64,000 nucleotides of DNA from Oxalicibacterium faecigallinarum (GCF_014635705.1 NZ_BMDI01000001.1:372001-436000); one strand, 5' to 3'; positions 1 to 9,936 are shown, counted from the stretch's first letter. The notes: generated by a model from the letters alone, not told the origin. Program-made: numbers and translations.

Positions 1-47
1 AGCAGCAGAAATGCAAAGGCACGGCGCAGAAAAGCGTGATTAGCCAT
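1..47 (-). CDS. fliP: Flagellar export protein FliP, 5' end only
   Basis: Only the first 15 codons are in the window, and the gene runs off the left edge. They read MANHAFLRRAFAFLL, a basic start followed by a hydrophobic run, as expected for the signal sequence of FliP, a membrane protein of the flagellar type III export gate. The ATG overlaps the last 8 bases of fliO, the usual fliO-fliP order. The identification rests on this position and the signal-like start, since the conserved body of the protein is not visible. Confidence 0.75.
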   Translation of the reverse strand, partial: MANHAFLRRAFAFLL

Positions 48-480
48 TGCGTTTATCCATTGTCTTGGCAAGCCAGTTGGAGAAGTTTTTGGCAGGTTCC
101 GCATCCGTCGCGATGCTGGTTTCCTGCTTGGTCATGGTTGCCAGTGCGTTCACGCGGCCCGGCGCCACGCCGACCACGATCCATTGATCGGCAATCTCGA
201 CGACTACGACGCGTTCCCTCGTACCGACACTGACACCACCGACGATGCGAATGTCCGAGTTACCCAAAACCTTGCTGGCATTGAAGCGGCGCAATACCCA
301 AGCCAGCAGGGCCATCAGGGCGAGCACAACAATCAGGCCAAACAGTACCTGCAGCAGATTGCCGGCTGAAGAGGCAGAAGGAAGGGCGGACGGTGCCTTG
401 GCGGTGACAGCGGCGGCGGCATCCAGCGACAACAATGGCAGCGCGGAGGCTGCCAGTACGGTGAGCAAGCGGCGGCGCAT
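40..480 (-). CDS. fliO: Flagellar biosynthesis protein FliO
   Basis: This 146-residue protein has an N-terminal hydrophobic start (about residues 5-24) and a second membrane segment near residues 42-64. A small cytoplasmic domain follows (GTRERVVVVEIADQWIVVGV), which is the FliO pattern. FliO helps assemble the FliP ring of the flagellar export gate. Its ATG shares one base with the fliN stop (TGATG), so translation is probably coupled. It lies between fliN and fliP in the standard order. The family is poorly conserved in sequence, so gene order carries much of the call. Confidence 0.9.
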   Translation of the reverse strand: MRRRLLTVLAASALPLLSLDAAAAVTAKAPSALPSASSAGNLLQVLFGLIVVLALMALLAWVLRRFNASKVLGNSDIRIVGGVSVGTRERVVVVEIADQWIVVGVAPGRVNALATMTKQETSIATDAEPAKNFSNWLAKTMDKRNG

Positions 481-893
481 CAGCGATTCAGCTTGCGAAT
501 GCGTTCGGAGGGCGAAATGATGTCTGTCAGGCGAATACCGAACTTGTCATTAACGACAACCACCTCACCCTGAGCGATCAGACAGCCGTTGACCAGGACA
601 TCCATCGGCTCACCGGCCAGACCATCGAGCTCCACGACGGAACCTTGTGCCAGTTGCAGCAGATTCTTGATCGCAATCTTGGTGCGTCCCAGTTCAACCG
701 TCAGCTGCACCGGAATATCGAGGATGAAGTCGATATCGTTGTGCGTTCCGGTTTTCAGGTCGCCGCCGGAGAAATCCTTGAACACCGTGGCAGTCGCCGG
801 TTTTCCCTGGAGCGCGGCGGTTTCTGCCTGCTCCTGCTCGGCCATTGCGGCACCCCAGTCATCTTCTGCTGCTGTTTGATTTTCATCCGCCAT
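480..893 (-). CDS. fliN: Flagellar motor switch protein FliN
   Basis: This 137-residue protein has a variable acidic N-terminal half and a C-terminal SpoA/FliN domain from about residue 55 (IPVQLTVELGRTKIAIKNLL, then GEPMDVLVNG and IAQGEVVVVNDKFGIRLTDI). FliN forms the lower part of the C-ring with FliM and helps dock the FliH-FliI export complex. Length and domain are normal for the family. The start overlaps the end of fliM by 11 bases and the stop touches fliO, so it belongs to the tightly packed fliLMNOP series. Confidence 0.97.
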   Translation of the reverse strand: MADENQTAAEDDWGAAMAEQEQAETAALQGKPATATVFKDFSGGDLKTGTHNDIDFILDIPVQLTVELGRTKIAIKNLLQLAQGSVVELDGLAGEPMDVLVNGCLIAQGEVVVVNDKFGIRLTDIISPSERIRKLNR

Positions 894-1884
894 GTTCTTC
901 TCCTTGCGTTGAGTCGTTTGCGCTATAGATCAGTTTTTCCACGCGCAATGCATATTGTCCGTTGAGTTTGCCGTAGGAACATTCCATCACCGGTACACCA
1001 TCGACTTCGGCTGTGACGCGTTCCGGAACGGTGATGGGAATAACGTCGCCTGCCTTCATATTCAGAATGTCGCCAAGCGTGACATTGGCTGAACCCATGT
1101 TGGCCAAAATCTCCACCTCGGCTGTCTGGATCTGCTGCGTCATCAGACGAATCCAGCGTTTATCCATTTCCAGCGTTTCACCCTGCATGCTGCTGGTCAG
1201 CAGATCACGGATCGGTTCGATCATCGAGTAGGGCACGCAGAAGTGCATGTCGCCGCTGACCGGACCCAGTTCGATGGTAAAAGTGGTCGAGACCACCACC
1301 TCGTTCGGCGTGGCGATGTTGGCAAACTGGGTATTCATCTCGGAACGAATGTATTCGAACTCGACCGGATACACAGGCTCCCATGACTTGGCATAGGTAT
1401 CGAAAATAATCGCGAGAATACGCTGGATGATGCGCTGCTCGGTTTGCGTAAAGTCGCGACCTTCAACCCGCGTATGAAAACGGCCATCCCCGCCAAACAG
1501 GTTGTCAACCAGCAGAAAAACCAGATTCGGATCGAGCACAATCAATCCGGTGCCGCGCAGCGGTTTCATGTGGACCAGATTCAGATTGGTCGGCACGACC
1601 AGATTGCGGATGAACTCGCTGTACTTGGAAACGCGGACCGGACCAATCGAGACTTCGGCGCTGCGATGCAGAAAATTGAACAGGCCGATACGCAACAGAC
1701 GCGAGAAACGCTCGTTGATGATTTCCAGGGTCGGCATGCGGCCGCGTACGATACGTTCCTGCGTCGCCAGATTGTAGGGGCGAACGCCGGACGTATCTTC
1801 TTGCTTGCCGTTGTCATCCTGATCGCCATTGACGCCTTTCAGGAGTGCATCGACTTCTTCCTGGGAAAGAAAATTATCGGCCAT
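883..1884 (-). CDS. fliM: Flagellar motor switch protein FliM
   Basis: The 333-residue protein starts with the conserved CheY-P binding peptide (FLSQEEVDALLKG, residues 5-17). The middle FliM domain (about 45-230) and a C-terminal SpoA domain (about 250-320) follow. FliM is the C-ring subunit that receives phospho-CheY and sets rotation direction. Length is typical. It sits 7 bases downstream of fliL and overlaps fliN. The ribosome-binding site before its ATG is weak, so coupling to fliL translation is plausible. Confidence 0.98.
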   Translation of the reverse strand: MADNFLSQEEVDALLKGVNGDQDDNGKQEDTSGVRPYNLATQERIVRGRMPTLEIINERFSRLLRIGLFNFLHRSAEVSIGPVRVSKYSEFIRNLVVPTNLNLVHMKPLRGTGLIVLDPNLVFLLVDNLFGGDGRFHTRVEGRDFTQTEQRIIQRILAIIFDTYAKSWEPVYPVEFEYIRSEMNTQFANIATPNEVVVSTTFTIELGPVSGDMHFCVPYSMIEPIRDLLTSSMQGETLEMDKRWIRLMTQQIQTAEVEILANMGSANVTLGDILNMKAGDVIPITVPERVTAEVDGVPVMECSYGKLNGQYALRVEKLIYSANDSTQGEEHGG

Positions 1885-1891
1885 GATTTAC

Positions 1892-2398
1892 TTATTGCAC
1901 GACGAATGAAGTAAACAACACACTCATCACCTTCACACTCGGACCGCCGGGCGAAAATGGCTGACCCAGCGAATCGATGATTTCCTGTGCCAGCTTGTTC
2001 TTGCCTTCTGCCGACAGGATGTCCGATGCCTTTTTGCTGGACAGCAAAAGAAGCAGGCGGCTGCGGACATGCGGCATATACAGCTTGATCAGATCGACCT
2101 GCTCCTGTCCGGCAAGTTGCAAGGTCAGGCCGGTTTGCAGGAAGCGCTCTCCCTCTTCGGATTGCAGATTGACGGTAAAGACATCCATCGGCAGGAAGAC
2201 GGGTGGCTTGGGTGCTTGCGCCTTGGCTTCTTGATGTTCGGCAGGCGCCTTGTTAAAGACCAGAAAGTACCAAGCTGCTGCACCACCTGCACCCAGTACG
2301 ACGACCAGAATCAGGATGATGAGCATGAGTTTGGATTTCTTCGGCTTGCTTTCCGAATCCTCAGCTTTTTTGGGAGCGCCTTTGCCCGATGTTGCCAT
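1892..2398 (-). CDS. fliL: Flagellar basal-body associated protein FliL
   Basis: This 168-residue single-pass membrane protein has a lysine-rich cytoplasmic start, a transmembrane helix at about residues 24-48, and a periplasmic domain with the family-typical VFTVNLQ...RFLQTGLTL region. FliL surrounds the stators and supports torque under load. A good ribosome-binding site (GAGGAAAACAG then ATG) supports this start. It is the first gene of the fliLMNOP block and is separated from fliK by a 345-base non-coding gap, so it may have its own promoter. Confidence 0.96.
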   Translation of the reverse strand: MATSGKGAPKKAEDSESKPKKSKLMLIILILVVVLGAGGAAAWYFLVFNKAPAEHQEAKAQAPKPPVFLPMDVFTVNLQSEEGERFLQTGLTLQLAGQEQVDLIKLYMPHVRSRLLLLLSSKKASDILSAEGKNKLAQEIIDSLGQPFSPGGPSVKVMSVLFTSFVVQ

Positions 2399-2743
2399 CT
2401 GTTTTCCTCAAGTACGTCACGGTGCAATACAAGACTGCAATCAACACCATGCCATTATTAAAAAAAAACGACACGCAGGATGCGCTGAAAAGAGAGGCGA
2501 ACATGGACCAGTTCGGCGTATTCACAAGGATGGCATCCTGAGGTCGCTCGAGTTTGGCTGCACTGATCTGCCGGCAAGGCGATGACGAGTGCGCTACTCA
2601 GGTTGCTATTAAACCATTATTAGCAGCGCACGACACCCGCCTTATGGGAAAACAACACGATTTTTTCTCTCTCATGCAACCTGCCGCCGGCTATCCAGCA
2701 ATACAGGCGCAGGCGAGAGAGTAAGGGAGGGGAAAGTGCGGGG
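2399..2743. other. Non-coding gap between fliK and fliL
   Basis: I see no gene in these 345 bases. On the minus strand there is a run of nine T (about 2461-2469) just after a weak CGCA-TCC-TGCG hairpin. This could be a poor terminator for the fliF-K unit or an upstream element of a fliL promoter. I found no convincing sigma-28 or sigma-54 motif. The gap suggests that fliL onward can be transcribed separately. Confidence 0.4.
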
Positions 2744-3922
2744 TCAGGCGAAGGTGTCGACCATGCCGGTACCACTGGTTGTAACGGTGGCCTGGCTGAC
2801 GATCGGGGCCGCTTCCACCTGCGACGATGCGCGGCTGCCGCGACCGTTTTGCTGTGAGTCGGCAAAGGCATTGCTTTGCTGGTTGGACGAACCGGCACTG
2901 ACGCTGGATTCGCTCAACTGAATACCTGCATCGTTCAACATCTCGCGCAAGCGTGGCATGGCAGCTTCCAGTGCGTGTCGTACTTCAGGCTGTGGCGCGG
3001 TGAAGTTGGCGGTTGCCTGATTGTTATGCACGTTCACGGTCACTTGCATTGGCCCCAAATCCGGCGGATTGAGCGTCAATGTAGCGGTCTGCTGCAAGCC
3101 CTGGACCATCCACACGACTTTTTGCCCCAGTGCCTGATCCCAGCCTTGCGTGCCGACATGCGGGGTCAGGCGGTTGCTGGCTTGCTGGTTCTGCAGATCG
3201 TTGAGTTGCTGCAAGGTTGCCGCAGCACTGGCGGCCGAAATGTTCTGCGGTGTCGGCGCTGCCGGCATGTCAATCGCCTTGGCGGTTTGGACAATGGCTT
3301 TCTCGATGTCAGCCTTGACTGGCGAGACAGCCGCTTTGGCACCTGCCTCCATGTTTTTTCCGGCTTTATCCAATGCCGCAACAAAGTCTTCAGGTTTTCC
3401 CGCAGCTTCTTTCGTCGTGGTGTTGGTTGCGCCGGGCATGGTGCTCTCGGTTTTGAGCTCAAGCGCGGTATCGTCGGTTGTATCGGTGGCAAGTTGCTTG
3501 CCGATGTCGACCGCGATGTCTGCGGCGCCTGCGGCATTGTTGGCAGCGGCAGGGGCCGGATTGGCTTGCGTCAATGCAGCCATGAAGGCTGCCAGTTCGG
3601 CGGCTGCAGCTGGATCAACTTCGGACTCATCCACTTTGGGTTCGCTTGTCGTCGCCGTTGTTTTATCTTCGTCGCTGACGGCGGTGGTGTCCTTGCCGGA
3701 TGCCTGTGGCGTATCCGTGCTGTCGCTTTTCGCCTTGTCGCCAGTGCTTCCCTGATTGTCCTTTCTGGCGGCGTTCGTCGATGTCGGTGCGCCTTGATCC
3801 TTCATTTCGCGCGACAAGACCTGACCGAAAGAGCCTGCTTCGGTTGCATTGCTGTCTGGTTTGGCGGTACTGGCCTGATTGGGCAAGACGCTGAAAACGT
3901 TACTGATCGCTTGGGTGTTCAT
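2744..3922 (-). CDS. fliK: Flagellar hook-length control protein FliK
   Basis: The 392-residue protein begins MNTQAISNVFSVLPNQ. An upstream extension in frame only reads through fliJ and is not used. The long Ala/Thr/Lys-rich N-terminal region (about 20-240) is of low complexity, as in other FliK rulers. The C-terminal Flg_hook domain lies at about 260-345 and carries the signature LNPPDLGPMQV (284-294). FliK is secreted during hook growth, measures hook length and switches FlhB to filament export. It lies between fliJ and fliL as usual. Confidence 0.95.
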   Translation of the reverse strand: MNTQAISNVFSVLPNQASTAKPDSNATEAGSFGQVLSREMKDQGAPTSTNAARKDNQGSTGDKAKSDSTDTPQASGKDTTAVSDEDKTTATTSEPKVDESEVDPAAAAELAAFMAALTQANPAPAAANNAAGAADIAVDIGKQLATDTTDDTALELKTESTMPGATNTTTKEAAGKPEDFVAALDKAGKNMEAGAKAAVSPVKADIEKAIVQTAKAIDMPAAPTPQNISAASAAATLQQLNDLQNQQASNRLTPHVGTQGWDQALGQKVVWMVQGLQQTATLTLNPPDLGPMQVTVNVHNNQATANFTAPQPEVRHALEAAMPRLREMLNDAGIQLSESSVSAGSSNQQSNAFADSQQNGRGSRASSQVEAAPIVSQATVTTSGTGMVDTFA

Positions 3923-3941
3923 GAGATACCTGTCTGGTCGA

Positions 3942-4382
3942 TTATCGTTTGTACAGCAAGCGTCTTGCTGCGTGTTCATCCATCTGTTTCTGGTCGCGCT
4001 TGTTTTCTTTTGCCAACTGCACTTTCTCTGCCCGATCGGCCAAGGTGCCGTATGACATGCGTTTGCGTTCGCAGGACTGCCAGTGTTCCTTTTCGCGATC
4101 CACACGGATCTTTGCATCGCGTACCACCAGTTGCTGGCTTTGAATCGCCTGATCGAGCTTGCCGATGAACTGCTGGTAGTTCGCGTACGCCATGGCGCTC
4201 AGGCCGGCGCTCAGATTGTTCTGAAAGCGCACCATGTAATCGTCGCGGTACTGATTCAGTAAAGCCAGTTTCTGTTCGGCATCCTCAACACCTTTCATCG
4301 CGACACCCAGCCGTTTGGCAGCGTCGTCAGTTTCCTTGGTAGCCAGCTCAATCAGCGTGCCGAGAGCGGAGGAAGTAGCCAT
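3942..4382 (-). CDS. fliJ: Flagellar export chaperone FliJ
   Basis: This 146-residue, almost fully helical, charged protein has heptad-like character throughout (for example LIELATKETDDAAKRLGVAM and QSCERKRMSYGTLADRAEKV). FliJ is the central stalk of the FliI ATPase ring and an escort for export chaperones in the cytoplasm. Length matches the family (about 145-150). It is 34 bases downstream of fliI and 19 bases upstream of fliK. Confidence 0.94.
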   Translation of the reverse strand: MATSSALGTLIELATKETDDAAKRLGVAMKGVEDAEQKLALLNQYRDDYMVRFQNNLSAGLSAMAYANYQQFIGKLDQAIQSQQLVVRDAKIRVDREKEHWQSCERKRMSYGTLADRAEKVQLAKENKRDQKQMDEHAARRLLYKR

Positions 4383-4416
4383 ATCGTCCGATTATATTTT
4401 TTCAAGCCCGATTCAA

Positions 4417-5847
4417 TCAGGAGAACAGAGCGGTTAATTGCCCCAAACTCTCGCTTACGCCTGCGCGTTCGGTGATGTCCTGTTGCAAAAATGACTCGAT
4501 CTTTGGATTGAGTTTGATGGCTTCATCCAGTACCGGGTCGGTACCAGCACTATAGGCGCCAACGCTGATCAGATCACGGTTACGTTGATAGCGGGACGTC
4601 AGTTGTTTCAGTTTTCGCGTCTGTTTCTGATGTTCTGGGGAGGTGATGTTGTGCATGGCACGGCTGATCGATTGTTCGATATCGATCGCTGGATAATGGC
4701 CGGCTTCTGCCAGTGAGCGATTGAGAACGATATGACCATCCAGAATGGCGCGTGCGGAATCGGCAATCGGATCTTGCTGGTCGTCACCTTCAGTCAGCAC
4801 AGTGTAAAACGCGGTGATCGACCCGCCGCCTTCCTTGCCATTGCCGGCGCGCTCGACCAGTGCCGGCAGCTTGGCAAAAACCGATGGCGGATACCCCTTG
4901 GTTGCTGGTGGCTCGCCGATTGCCAGTGCAATTTCACGTTGTGCCATTGCGTAACGGGTTAGCGAATCCATGATCAGCAAGACATCCTTGCCTTCATCGC
5001 GGAAATGCTCGGCAATCGTGGTCGCATACGCGGCGCCCTGCAGACGCATCAACGGCGGCGTATCTGCCGGTGCGGCGACGACGACCGAGCGTGCCAGACC
5101 TTCCGGTCCCAGAATCTGTTCGATGAATTCCTTGACCTCGCGCCCCCGTTCACCGATCAGGCCGACGACGATGACATCCGCCGTGGTGTAACGTGCCATC
5201 ATGCCAAGCAGCACACTTTTACCCACACCGGAACCTGCAAACAGGCCCATGCGCTGGCCCCGACCAACGGTAAGCATGCTGTTGATGGCGCGGACACCGA
5301 CATCAAGGACATCGGTGATGGGCGCGCGACCGAGCGGATTGGCGGCACGAACATTGAGCGGGGAGGAGTGGACGGCATTGAGCGGTCCCAGACTATCGAG
5401 CGGGCGACCTGCGCCATCCAGTACGCGCCCAAGCAACTCTGCGCCAACCGGCAAATGACGACCACGATCGCTTGGACGGCGGCGTGGATGCGTGACGGCA
5501 CCCGGGCGTGGCAGAGACTGCATGATTTCAACCGGATAGACGCGCGCACCGGGGACAATGCCTTCCACATCGCTTTGCGGCATGAGAAACAGTTTGTCGT
5601 CGGCAAAGCCGACCACTTCCGCTTCAATCCGCGAACCATTCGGCAATGGAATCGTACAGGCGCTGCCGACTGCGAGTTTGATCCCCACGGCTTCCATCAC
5701 CAGACCGGCAACGCGCGTGATGCGGCCGGAGACTTGCATCGGCTCTGCAATGTCGAGCAGAGCGCGGCAATCGTTCAGGTAGGCTTGCCAGCGTCCGCTA
5801 TGCGGGACGTTGCCTTGGTCCGAGTCGGGAAGGGCAGGCGTGTTCAT
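4417..5847 (-). CDS. fliI: Flagellum-specific ATPase FliI
   Basis: The 476-residue protein starts at [10 protein letters not shown]. The ATG overlaps the fliH stop by four bases (ATGA), and longer in-frame extensions only shadow fliH. It has the F1-beta-like fold of FliI, with Walker A GSGVGKS (205-211), Walker B LLIMD near 289-293, and the conserved [11 protein letters not shown] and SRAMHNI segments. FliI is the hexameric ATPase that energises unloading of export substrates at the flagellar gate. Its N-terminus is slightly longer than in E. coli. Confidence 0.98.
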   Translation of the reverse strand: MNTPALPDSDQGNVPHSGRWQAYLNDCRALLDIAEPMQVSGRITRVAGLVMEAVGIKLAVGSACTIPLPNGSRIEAEVVGFADDKLFLMPQSDVEGIVPGARVYPVEIMQSLPRPGAVTHPRRRPSDRGRHLPVGAELLGRVLDGAGRPLDSLGPLNAVHSSPLNVRAANPLGRAPITDVLDVGVRAINSMLTVGRGQRMGLFAGSGVGKSVLLGMMARYTTADVIVVGLIGERGREVKEFIEQILGPEGLARSVVVAAPADTPPLMRLQGAAYATTIAEHFRDEGKDVLLIMDSLTRYAMAQREIALAIGEPPATKGYPPSVFAKLPALVERAGNGKEGGGSITAFYTVLTEGDDQQDPIADSARAILDGHIVLNRSLAEAGHYPAIDIEQSISRAMHNITSPEHQKQTRKLKQLTSRYQRNRDLISVGAYSAGTDPVLDEAIKLNPKIESFLQQDITERAGVSESLGQLTALFS

Positions 5848-6539
5848 GCGCGATCCAGCCAGTCCAGTTCCTTGCCCAGGGCTGCGGCAATGCGTTGCCA
5901 GCGCATCGATGTGGTGGCATCGACTTGATTGGTTGCGGTCTCGACACGGCAGCCGCCGCGGTCCTGATGCATGTCTTCGACGACGCGCCAGCCGGCGGCG
6001 GTCAGTTCGTCTCCCATGTGCTTGGCCAGCACGGCCGCATCTTCGGGATGGACATGCAGCAGTGCAGGTTGCTGCAAGGTCGGCAGATAGTGAATGGCTT
6101 CGCGGACGACGGGCACAATCAGCTCCGGCTTGACGGGCAACGCCGTTTTCAGCATGGCTTTGGCAATATCGAGCGAGAGCGACAGCATGTCGGCTGCGAT
6201 CAGTTCGTTGGCTTGCGCCACTTCCGTACCGAATGCTTCGGCGATTTGCTTCAATTGCTGACATTCGGCCTCTGCTGCGGCACGACCTTCAGCAAAACCG
6301 GCAAGACGGCCCTCTTCCAGGCCCGTCTGACGTCCTTCCTTCAATCCCGCGGCCAGACCTTCTGCATGTGCTTGTGCCCGTGCCTGATCGATTTGCTTTT
6401 GCAACGCCAGCTGGCTGGCTTTGCTGGCAGCGGCGGCGGTACTTTCAGAAGCGGCGCGTCGGTCTTCGCCGAACGACTCCATCTCCCAGCGCTGATACGC
6501 CGATTGCTGCTCTTTTGGGATGACGTTAGACATAAGCAT
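5844..6539 (-). CDS. fliH: Flagellar assembly protein FliH
   Basis: The 231-residue protein regulates the FliI ATPase and links it to FliN. The middle contains Gly/Ala-x3 repeats typical of FliH ([20 protein letters not shown] and following, about residues 58-85). The C-terminal half resembles the V/F-type ATPase peripheral stalk domain. The start overlaps the end of fliG by 14 bases. Two ATGs two codons apart (6539 and 6533) are possible. It is coupled to fliI by an ATGA overlap. Confidence 0.95.
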   Translation of the reverse strand: MLMSNVIPKEQQSAYQRWEMESFGEDRRAASESTAAAASKASQLALQKQIDQARAQAHAEGLAAGLKEGRQTGLEEGRLAGFAEGRAAAEAECQQLKQIAEAFGTEVAQANELIAADMLSLSLDIAKAMLKTALPVKPELIVPVVREAIHYLPTLQQPALLHVHPEDAAVLAKHMGDELTAAGWRVVEDMHQDRGGCRVETATNQVDATTSMRWQRIAAALGKELDWLDRA

Positions 6540-7518
6540 CTTGTGCGTTTCCGCCGAGTGTCAGCTGACCTTCATCTGCCAGGCGGCGAATGATCTGCAG
6601 AATTTCTTTCTGATTTGCCTCTACTTCGGAAAGACGGACCGGGCCTTTCGATTCCAGATCTTCGCGCATCATTTCACTCGCGCGTTGCGACATGTTCTTG
6701 AAGAACTTCTCACGCAATTCAGGCGTCGCACCTTTCAATGCAACGATCAGCGATTCGGACTGCACTTCGCGCAGCAGCAGCTGGATGCCGCGATCTTCGA
6801 TATCCATGATGTTATCGAAGACAAACATCTCATCCATGATGCGTTGTGCCATGTCGGCATCGTAGCTTTTGAGATTGTTCATCACCGACAGCTCGTTTTC
6901 GCCGCTGAAGAAGTTGAGAATCTCGGCCGCAGCGCGAATGCCGCCCATCGGCTTTTTCTTCAGGTTTTCGTTACCTGTCAGCAGCTTGGTCAGGACTTCG
7001 TTCAGTTCGCGCAATGCTGCTGGCTGCACGCCATCGAGTGTGGCAATGCGCAACACGACATCGTTACGCAGACGCTCGGTGAAATGATCGAGCACTTCGC
7101 TGGCATGATCGCGTTCCAGGTGAACCAGAACCGTGGCGATGATCTGTGGATGTTCGTTACGCACCAGATCCGCGACGGACTGGCCATCCATCCATTTGAG
7201 GCTTTCGATACCGCTGGAGTCACGTGCACCCAGAATGCGATTGAGCAGAGACGCTGCCTTGTCGTCCCCCAGGGCTTTGGTCAGCACGTCGCGAATATAG
7301 TCGTCGGAATCCAGACCGAGCGAGGTATTTTTTTCCGTTTCTGCACGAAATTCTCCCAGCACGGAAACCAGCTCTTCGCTCTGGATCGCCTTCATGGTCG
7401 ACATGGCGGCACCCAGCTTCTGCACTTCACGCGGGCCAAGGTAGCGCATGACTTCTGCGGCTTCGTCGGCACCGAGAGCCAGCATCAGAATGGCTCCTTT
7501 TTGTACGCCGTCACTCAT
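6526..7518 (-). CDS. fliG: Flagellar motor switch protein FliG
   Basis: The 330-residue protein has all three FliG domains. The N-terminal part binds FliF, the middle carries the EHPQIIATVLVHL armadillo motif (about 133-145), and the C-terminal torque domain includes the charged helix near MRE-DLESKGPVRL. FliG converts stator force into rotation in the C-ring. Length is standard. It overlaps the fliF stop by 8 bases, so the two proteins, which bind each other, are probably made coordinately. Confidence 0.98.
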   Translation of the reverse strand: MSDGVQKGAILMLALGADEAAEVMRYLGPREVQKLGAAMSTMKAIQSEELVSVLGEFRAETEKNTSLGLDSDDYIRDVLTKALGDDKAASLLNRILGARDSSGIESLKWMDGQSVADLVRNEHPQIIATVLVHLERDHASEVLDHFTERLRNDVVLRIATLDGVQPAALRELNEVLTKLLTGNENLKKKPMGGIRAAAEILNFFSGENELSVMNNLKSYDADMAQRIMDEMFVFDNIMDIEDRGIQLLLREVQSESLIVALKGATPELREKFFKNMSQRASEMMREDLESKGPVRLSEVEANQKEILQIIRRLADEGQLTLGGNAQDAYV

Positions 7519-9289
7519 TTCCCACCCACGCTTTCACAATATTGGCGACGACCTTCGGGTCCTTGCGGGCCAGTTCCTTGGCGGCTTCCAGATTCTGCTG
7601 ATAAGTATGTTGTGACACACCCATCGGCCTGACTTCCGTTTCAAGATCCTGTACGTCGTTGGCATGGCTACCACCGGTGATGGGCACGCCGGCTTCGTTC
7701 GTCAGAGCCAATGGCTGTTCAGGTGACAGCTTTTGCAGCATCGGGCTCAGGATTTTGCGATACATGATGAACAGAACGATCGCGAGAGCCAGATACTTGG
7801 CGGCCTGGATAGCCATATCGATGATTTCAGGACGTTCCCACAGTGGCAGCGGTTCAGCTTCCGGATTGTTCATGCCGGCAAACGGGCTGTTGACCACATT
7901 GAGTGTATCGCCGCGATCACGGTTGTAACCCATGGCTTCCTTGACCAGATCGTTGATCTGGTTCTTTTCGACGTCGGACAGCGGTACGAAGGTGGTTTTG
8001 CCATCCTTGTCCACACTTCGTTTGTAATTGACGACGACGGCCACGGACAGACGCTTCAGACCGCCCATCGGCTGTTGTACATAACGGACGGTCTTGTCGA
8101 CTTCATAGTTGGTCGTGACATCGCGTTGTGTAGGCGTCGATCCCGCAGCTGTCGCACCGGCTGCTCCGCCAGCGCCGGCCGTTGCTGTTTGCGCGCCCGT
8201 TGCGGCAGGATTGGGCGTGCCATCCGGATTGAGCGCTGGCGCCTGCGGTGTGGTATTGAGTGGTGCGGTTGCATTGGCTGCCGGCTGATTGGTCAGTGCG
8301 CCGGGCACGCCGGTTGCATTCGCGCCGGCGCCATTGTTCGACTCGCTGCTTTGCATGCTGCGTACGGTGGCGCTATTGGGCAACTGGTTGGGTTTATAGA
8401 TTTCCGCAGCTTGTTCGCTGGTCGAGAAGTCAACGTCTGCTGTTGCTTCGGCACGGACGTTATTGGCGCCAACGATCGGTGTGATGATGGACTCCACCCG
8501 ACGTGCAATGCTTTGTTGCAGTTCCTGCACATACTTCAATTGCGATGGATCGAGCGTGTTGGCTCCAGCAGGCTTGCTGTTGTTTTCGGACAGCAAGTTG
8601 CCGGCCTGATCAACAATGGTGACATTCTTCGGCGGCATGTCCGGCACGCTGCTGGCGACCAGATGGACGATCGCGCTGACCTGTTGCTGGTCCAGCGAAC
8701 GGCCAGGATAGAGTGTCAACAGGACAGAAGCGGTTGGCTTTTGCTGGTCACGCACAAACACGGTTTGTTTTGGCATGGCCAGATGGATACGTGCCGATTG
8801 CACGGAGCCGACCGCCTGGATTGAACGTGCCAACTCACCTTCCAGCGCGCGCTGGAAATTGACCTGCTCAAGAAATTGGGAAATGCCGAGCTTCTGGTTT
8901 TCCATCAGTTCGAAGCCGACATTGCCACCTTTGGGCAGGCCTTCGGCAGCCAGTTTCAGGCGCAGATCATGTACGCGGTCCGCGGGAACCAGAATCGCGC
9001 TGCCGCCTTCTGCAAACTTGTAGGGCACATTGGCTTGCTGCAGCGACGCCACGATGGCACCGCCATCCCGATCCGAGAAATTGGAGAACAGGACGCGGTA
9101 GTCAGGTTTCTGGCTCCACATGACGAGTCCTGCCATGACGGCGATGACTGCTGCGGCACCGACCATCAGCATGATGCGACGACCGTTCGGCGAACGGGTC
9201 ATGTCCATAAAGGAGTTTCTGGCACTGGTGGCGGCCGGCTCTGTTGTACCGGGTGTCAGTGTGCCTTCTCCTGCTACGACTACAGCCAT
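7511..9289 (-). CDS. fliF: Flagellar MS-ring protein FliF
   Basis: The 592-residue inner-membrane protein has transmembrane segments near residues 40-60 and 485-505. The periplasmic YscJ/FliF ring-building motifs lie between them, together with an Ala/Thr/Gly-rich insert (about 320-385). The C-terminal cytoplasmic tail that holds FliG follows. It is the first gene of the fliFGHIJK unit, with a clear ribosome-binding site (AGGAG, 7 bases before ATG). It is divergent from fliE, and the promoters of both should lie in 9290-9573. Confidence 0.98.
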   Translation of the reverse strand: MAVVVAGEGTLTPGTTEPAATSARNSFMDMTRSPNGRRIMLMVGAAAVIAVMAGLVMWSQKPDYRVLFSNFSDRDGGAIVASLQQANVPYKFAEGGSAILVPADRVHDLRLKLAAEGLPKGGNVGFELMENQKLGISQFLEQVNFQRALEGELARSIQAVGSVQSARIHLAMPKQTVFVRDQQKPTASVLLTLYPGRSLDQQQVSAIVHLVASSVPDMPPKNVTIVDQAGNLLSENNSKPAGANTLDPSQLKYVQELQQSIARRVESIITPIVGANNVRAEATADVDFSTSEQAAEIYKPNQLPNSATVRSMQSSESNNGAGANATGVPGALTNQPAANATAPLNTTPQAPALNPDGTPNPAATGAQTATAGAGGAAGATAAGSTPTQRDVTTNYEVDKTVRYVQQPMGGLKRLSVAVVVNYKRSVDKDGKTTFVPLSDVEKNQINDLVKEAMGYNRDRGDTLNVVNSPFAGMNNPEAEPLPLWERPEIIDMAIQAAKYLALAIVLFIMYRKILSPMLQKLSPEQPLALTNEAGVPITGGSHANDVQDLETEVRPMGVSQHTYQQNLEAAKELARKDPKVVANIVKAWVGNE

Positions 9290-9573
9290 GATTGTGCTCC
9301 TGTACGGCGATCTTCAACTATGCATCGAATATTCATCTGGAATCCCGCTATGTAAACTTTTTTCCGTAGCGTGATTGTCAGTCTTCCTGCAAATTTCAAT
9401 CGTTGGAATAGAGCATGGTTTTGGTGGCTTATCCGACCGTTTCAAATTCGGGCAGGTGATAACGTATCGGTGTACTCAGGAATGCCGCAGAGGCGTCTGC
9501 TACAGGCGAAACGGGCGGGTCGAAGTGACGATTTGAAGCCGATTATAGTGCGCCTGAAACACGTTGGAGAGAA
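9290..9573. promoter_or_regulatory. Divergent fliF/fliE control region
   Basis: The 284-base gap separates the divergent starts of fliF and fliE, so promoters for both must be here or nearby. I could not recognise a sigma-54 or complete sigma-28 site. A TAAACTTT box near 9352 looks like a sigma-28 -35 element but lacks a matching -10. Regulation by FlhDC is likely from known biology of the group but is not visible as a motif. Confidence 0.5.
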
Positions 9574-9936
9574 ATGATGAAAGTCAGTGGAATTGATTCC
9601 AGTGCAATAGATGCCATGGTTGCCCAGTTGAAGGCTGCCGCAGCGCGCGCTCAGCCAGCCGCCGGCGCAGGCGTGGCCAGTGCGACGTCTGCTGCGGGGC
9701 AAGCTGCGACAAAGGTGGATTTTTCCAAGGCGCTGAAGGCGTCACTGGATAACGTTGCGAGTGCGCAATCCAGTGCCGATGCCTTGGGGCAGCGCTTTAC
9801 GATGGGTGATGACAGTGTGAATCTGTCCGACGTGATGATTTCGATGCAGAAAGCGAGTATCTCGTTCCAGGCAACGTTGCAAGTCCGTAATAAAGTGGTC
9901 TCGGCGTATCAGGAAATGATGAATATGCAGGTATAA
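9574..9936 (+). CDS. fliE: Flagellar hook-basal body protein FliE
   Basis: The 120-residue protein ends with the conserved FliE C-terminus (VNLSDVMISMQKASISFQAT, then VRNKVVSAYQEMMNMQV). FliE is the periplasmic adapter joining the MS ring to the proximal rod and one of the first export substrates. Two adjacent ATGs follow a GGAGAG ribosome-binding site, and either could be the start. It stands alone on the plus strand, divergent from fliF, and ends in a strong terminator. Confidence 0.97.
   Translation: MMKVSGIDSSAIDAMVAQLKAAAARAQPAAGAGVASATSAAGQAATKVDFSKALKASLDNVASAQSSADALGQRFTMGDDSVNLSDVMISMQKASISFQATLQVRNKVVSAYQEMMNMQV

Noticed and set aside
9352-9378. Sigma-28 promoter before fliE
   Set aside because: The TAAACTTT box matches, but the -10 at the proper distance (TGATTGTC) does not.
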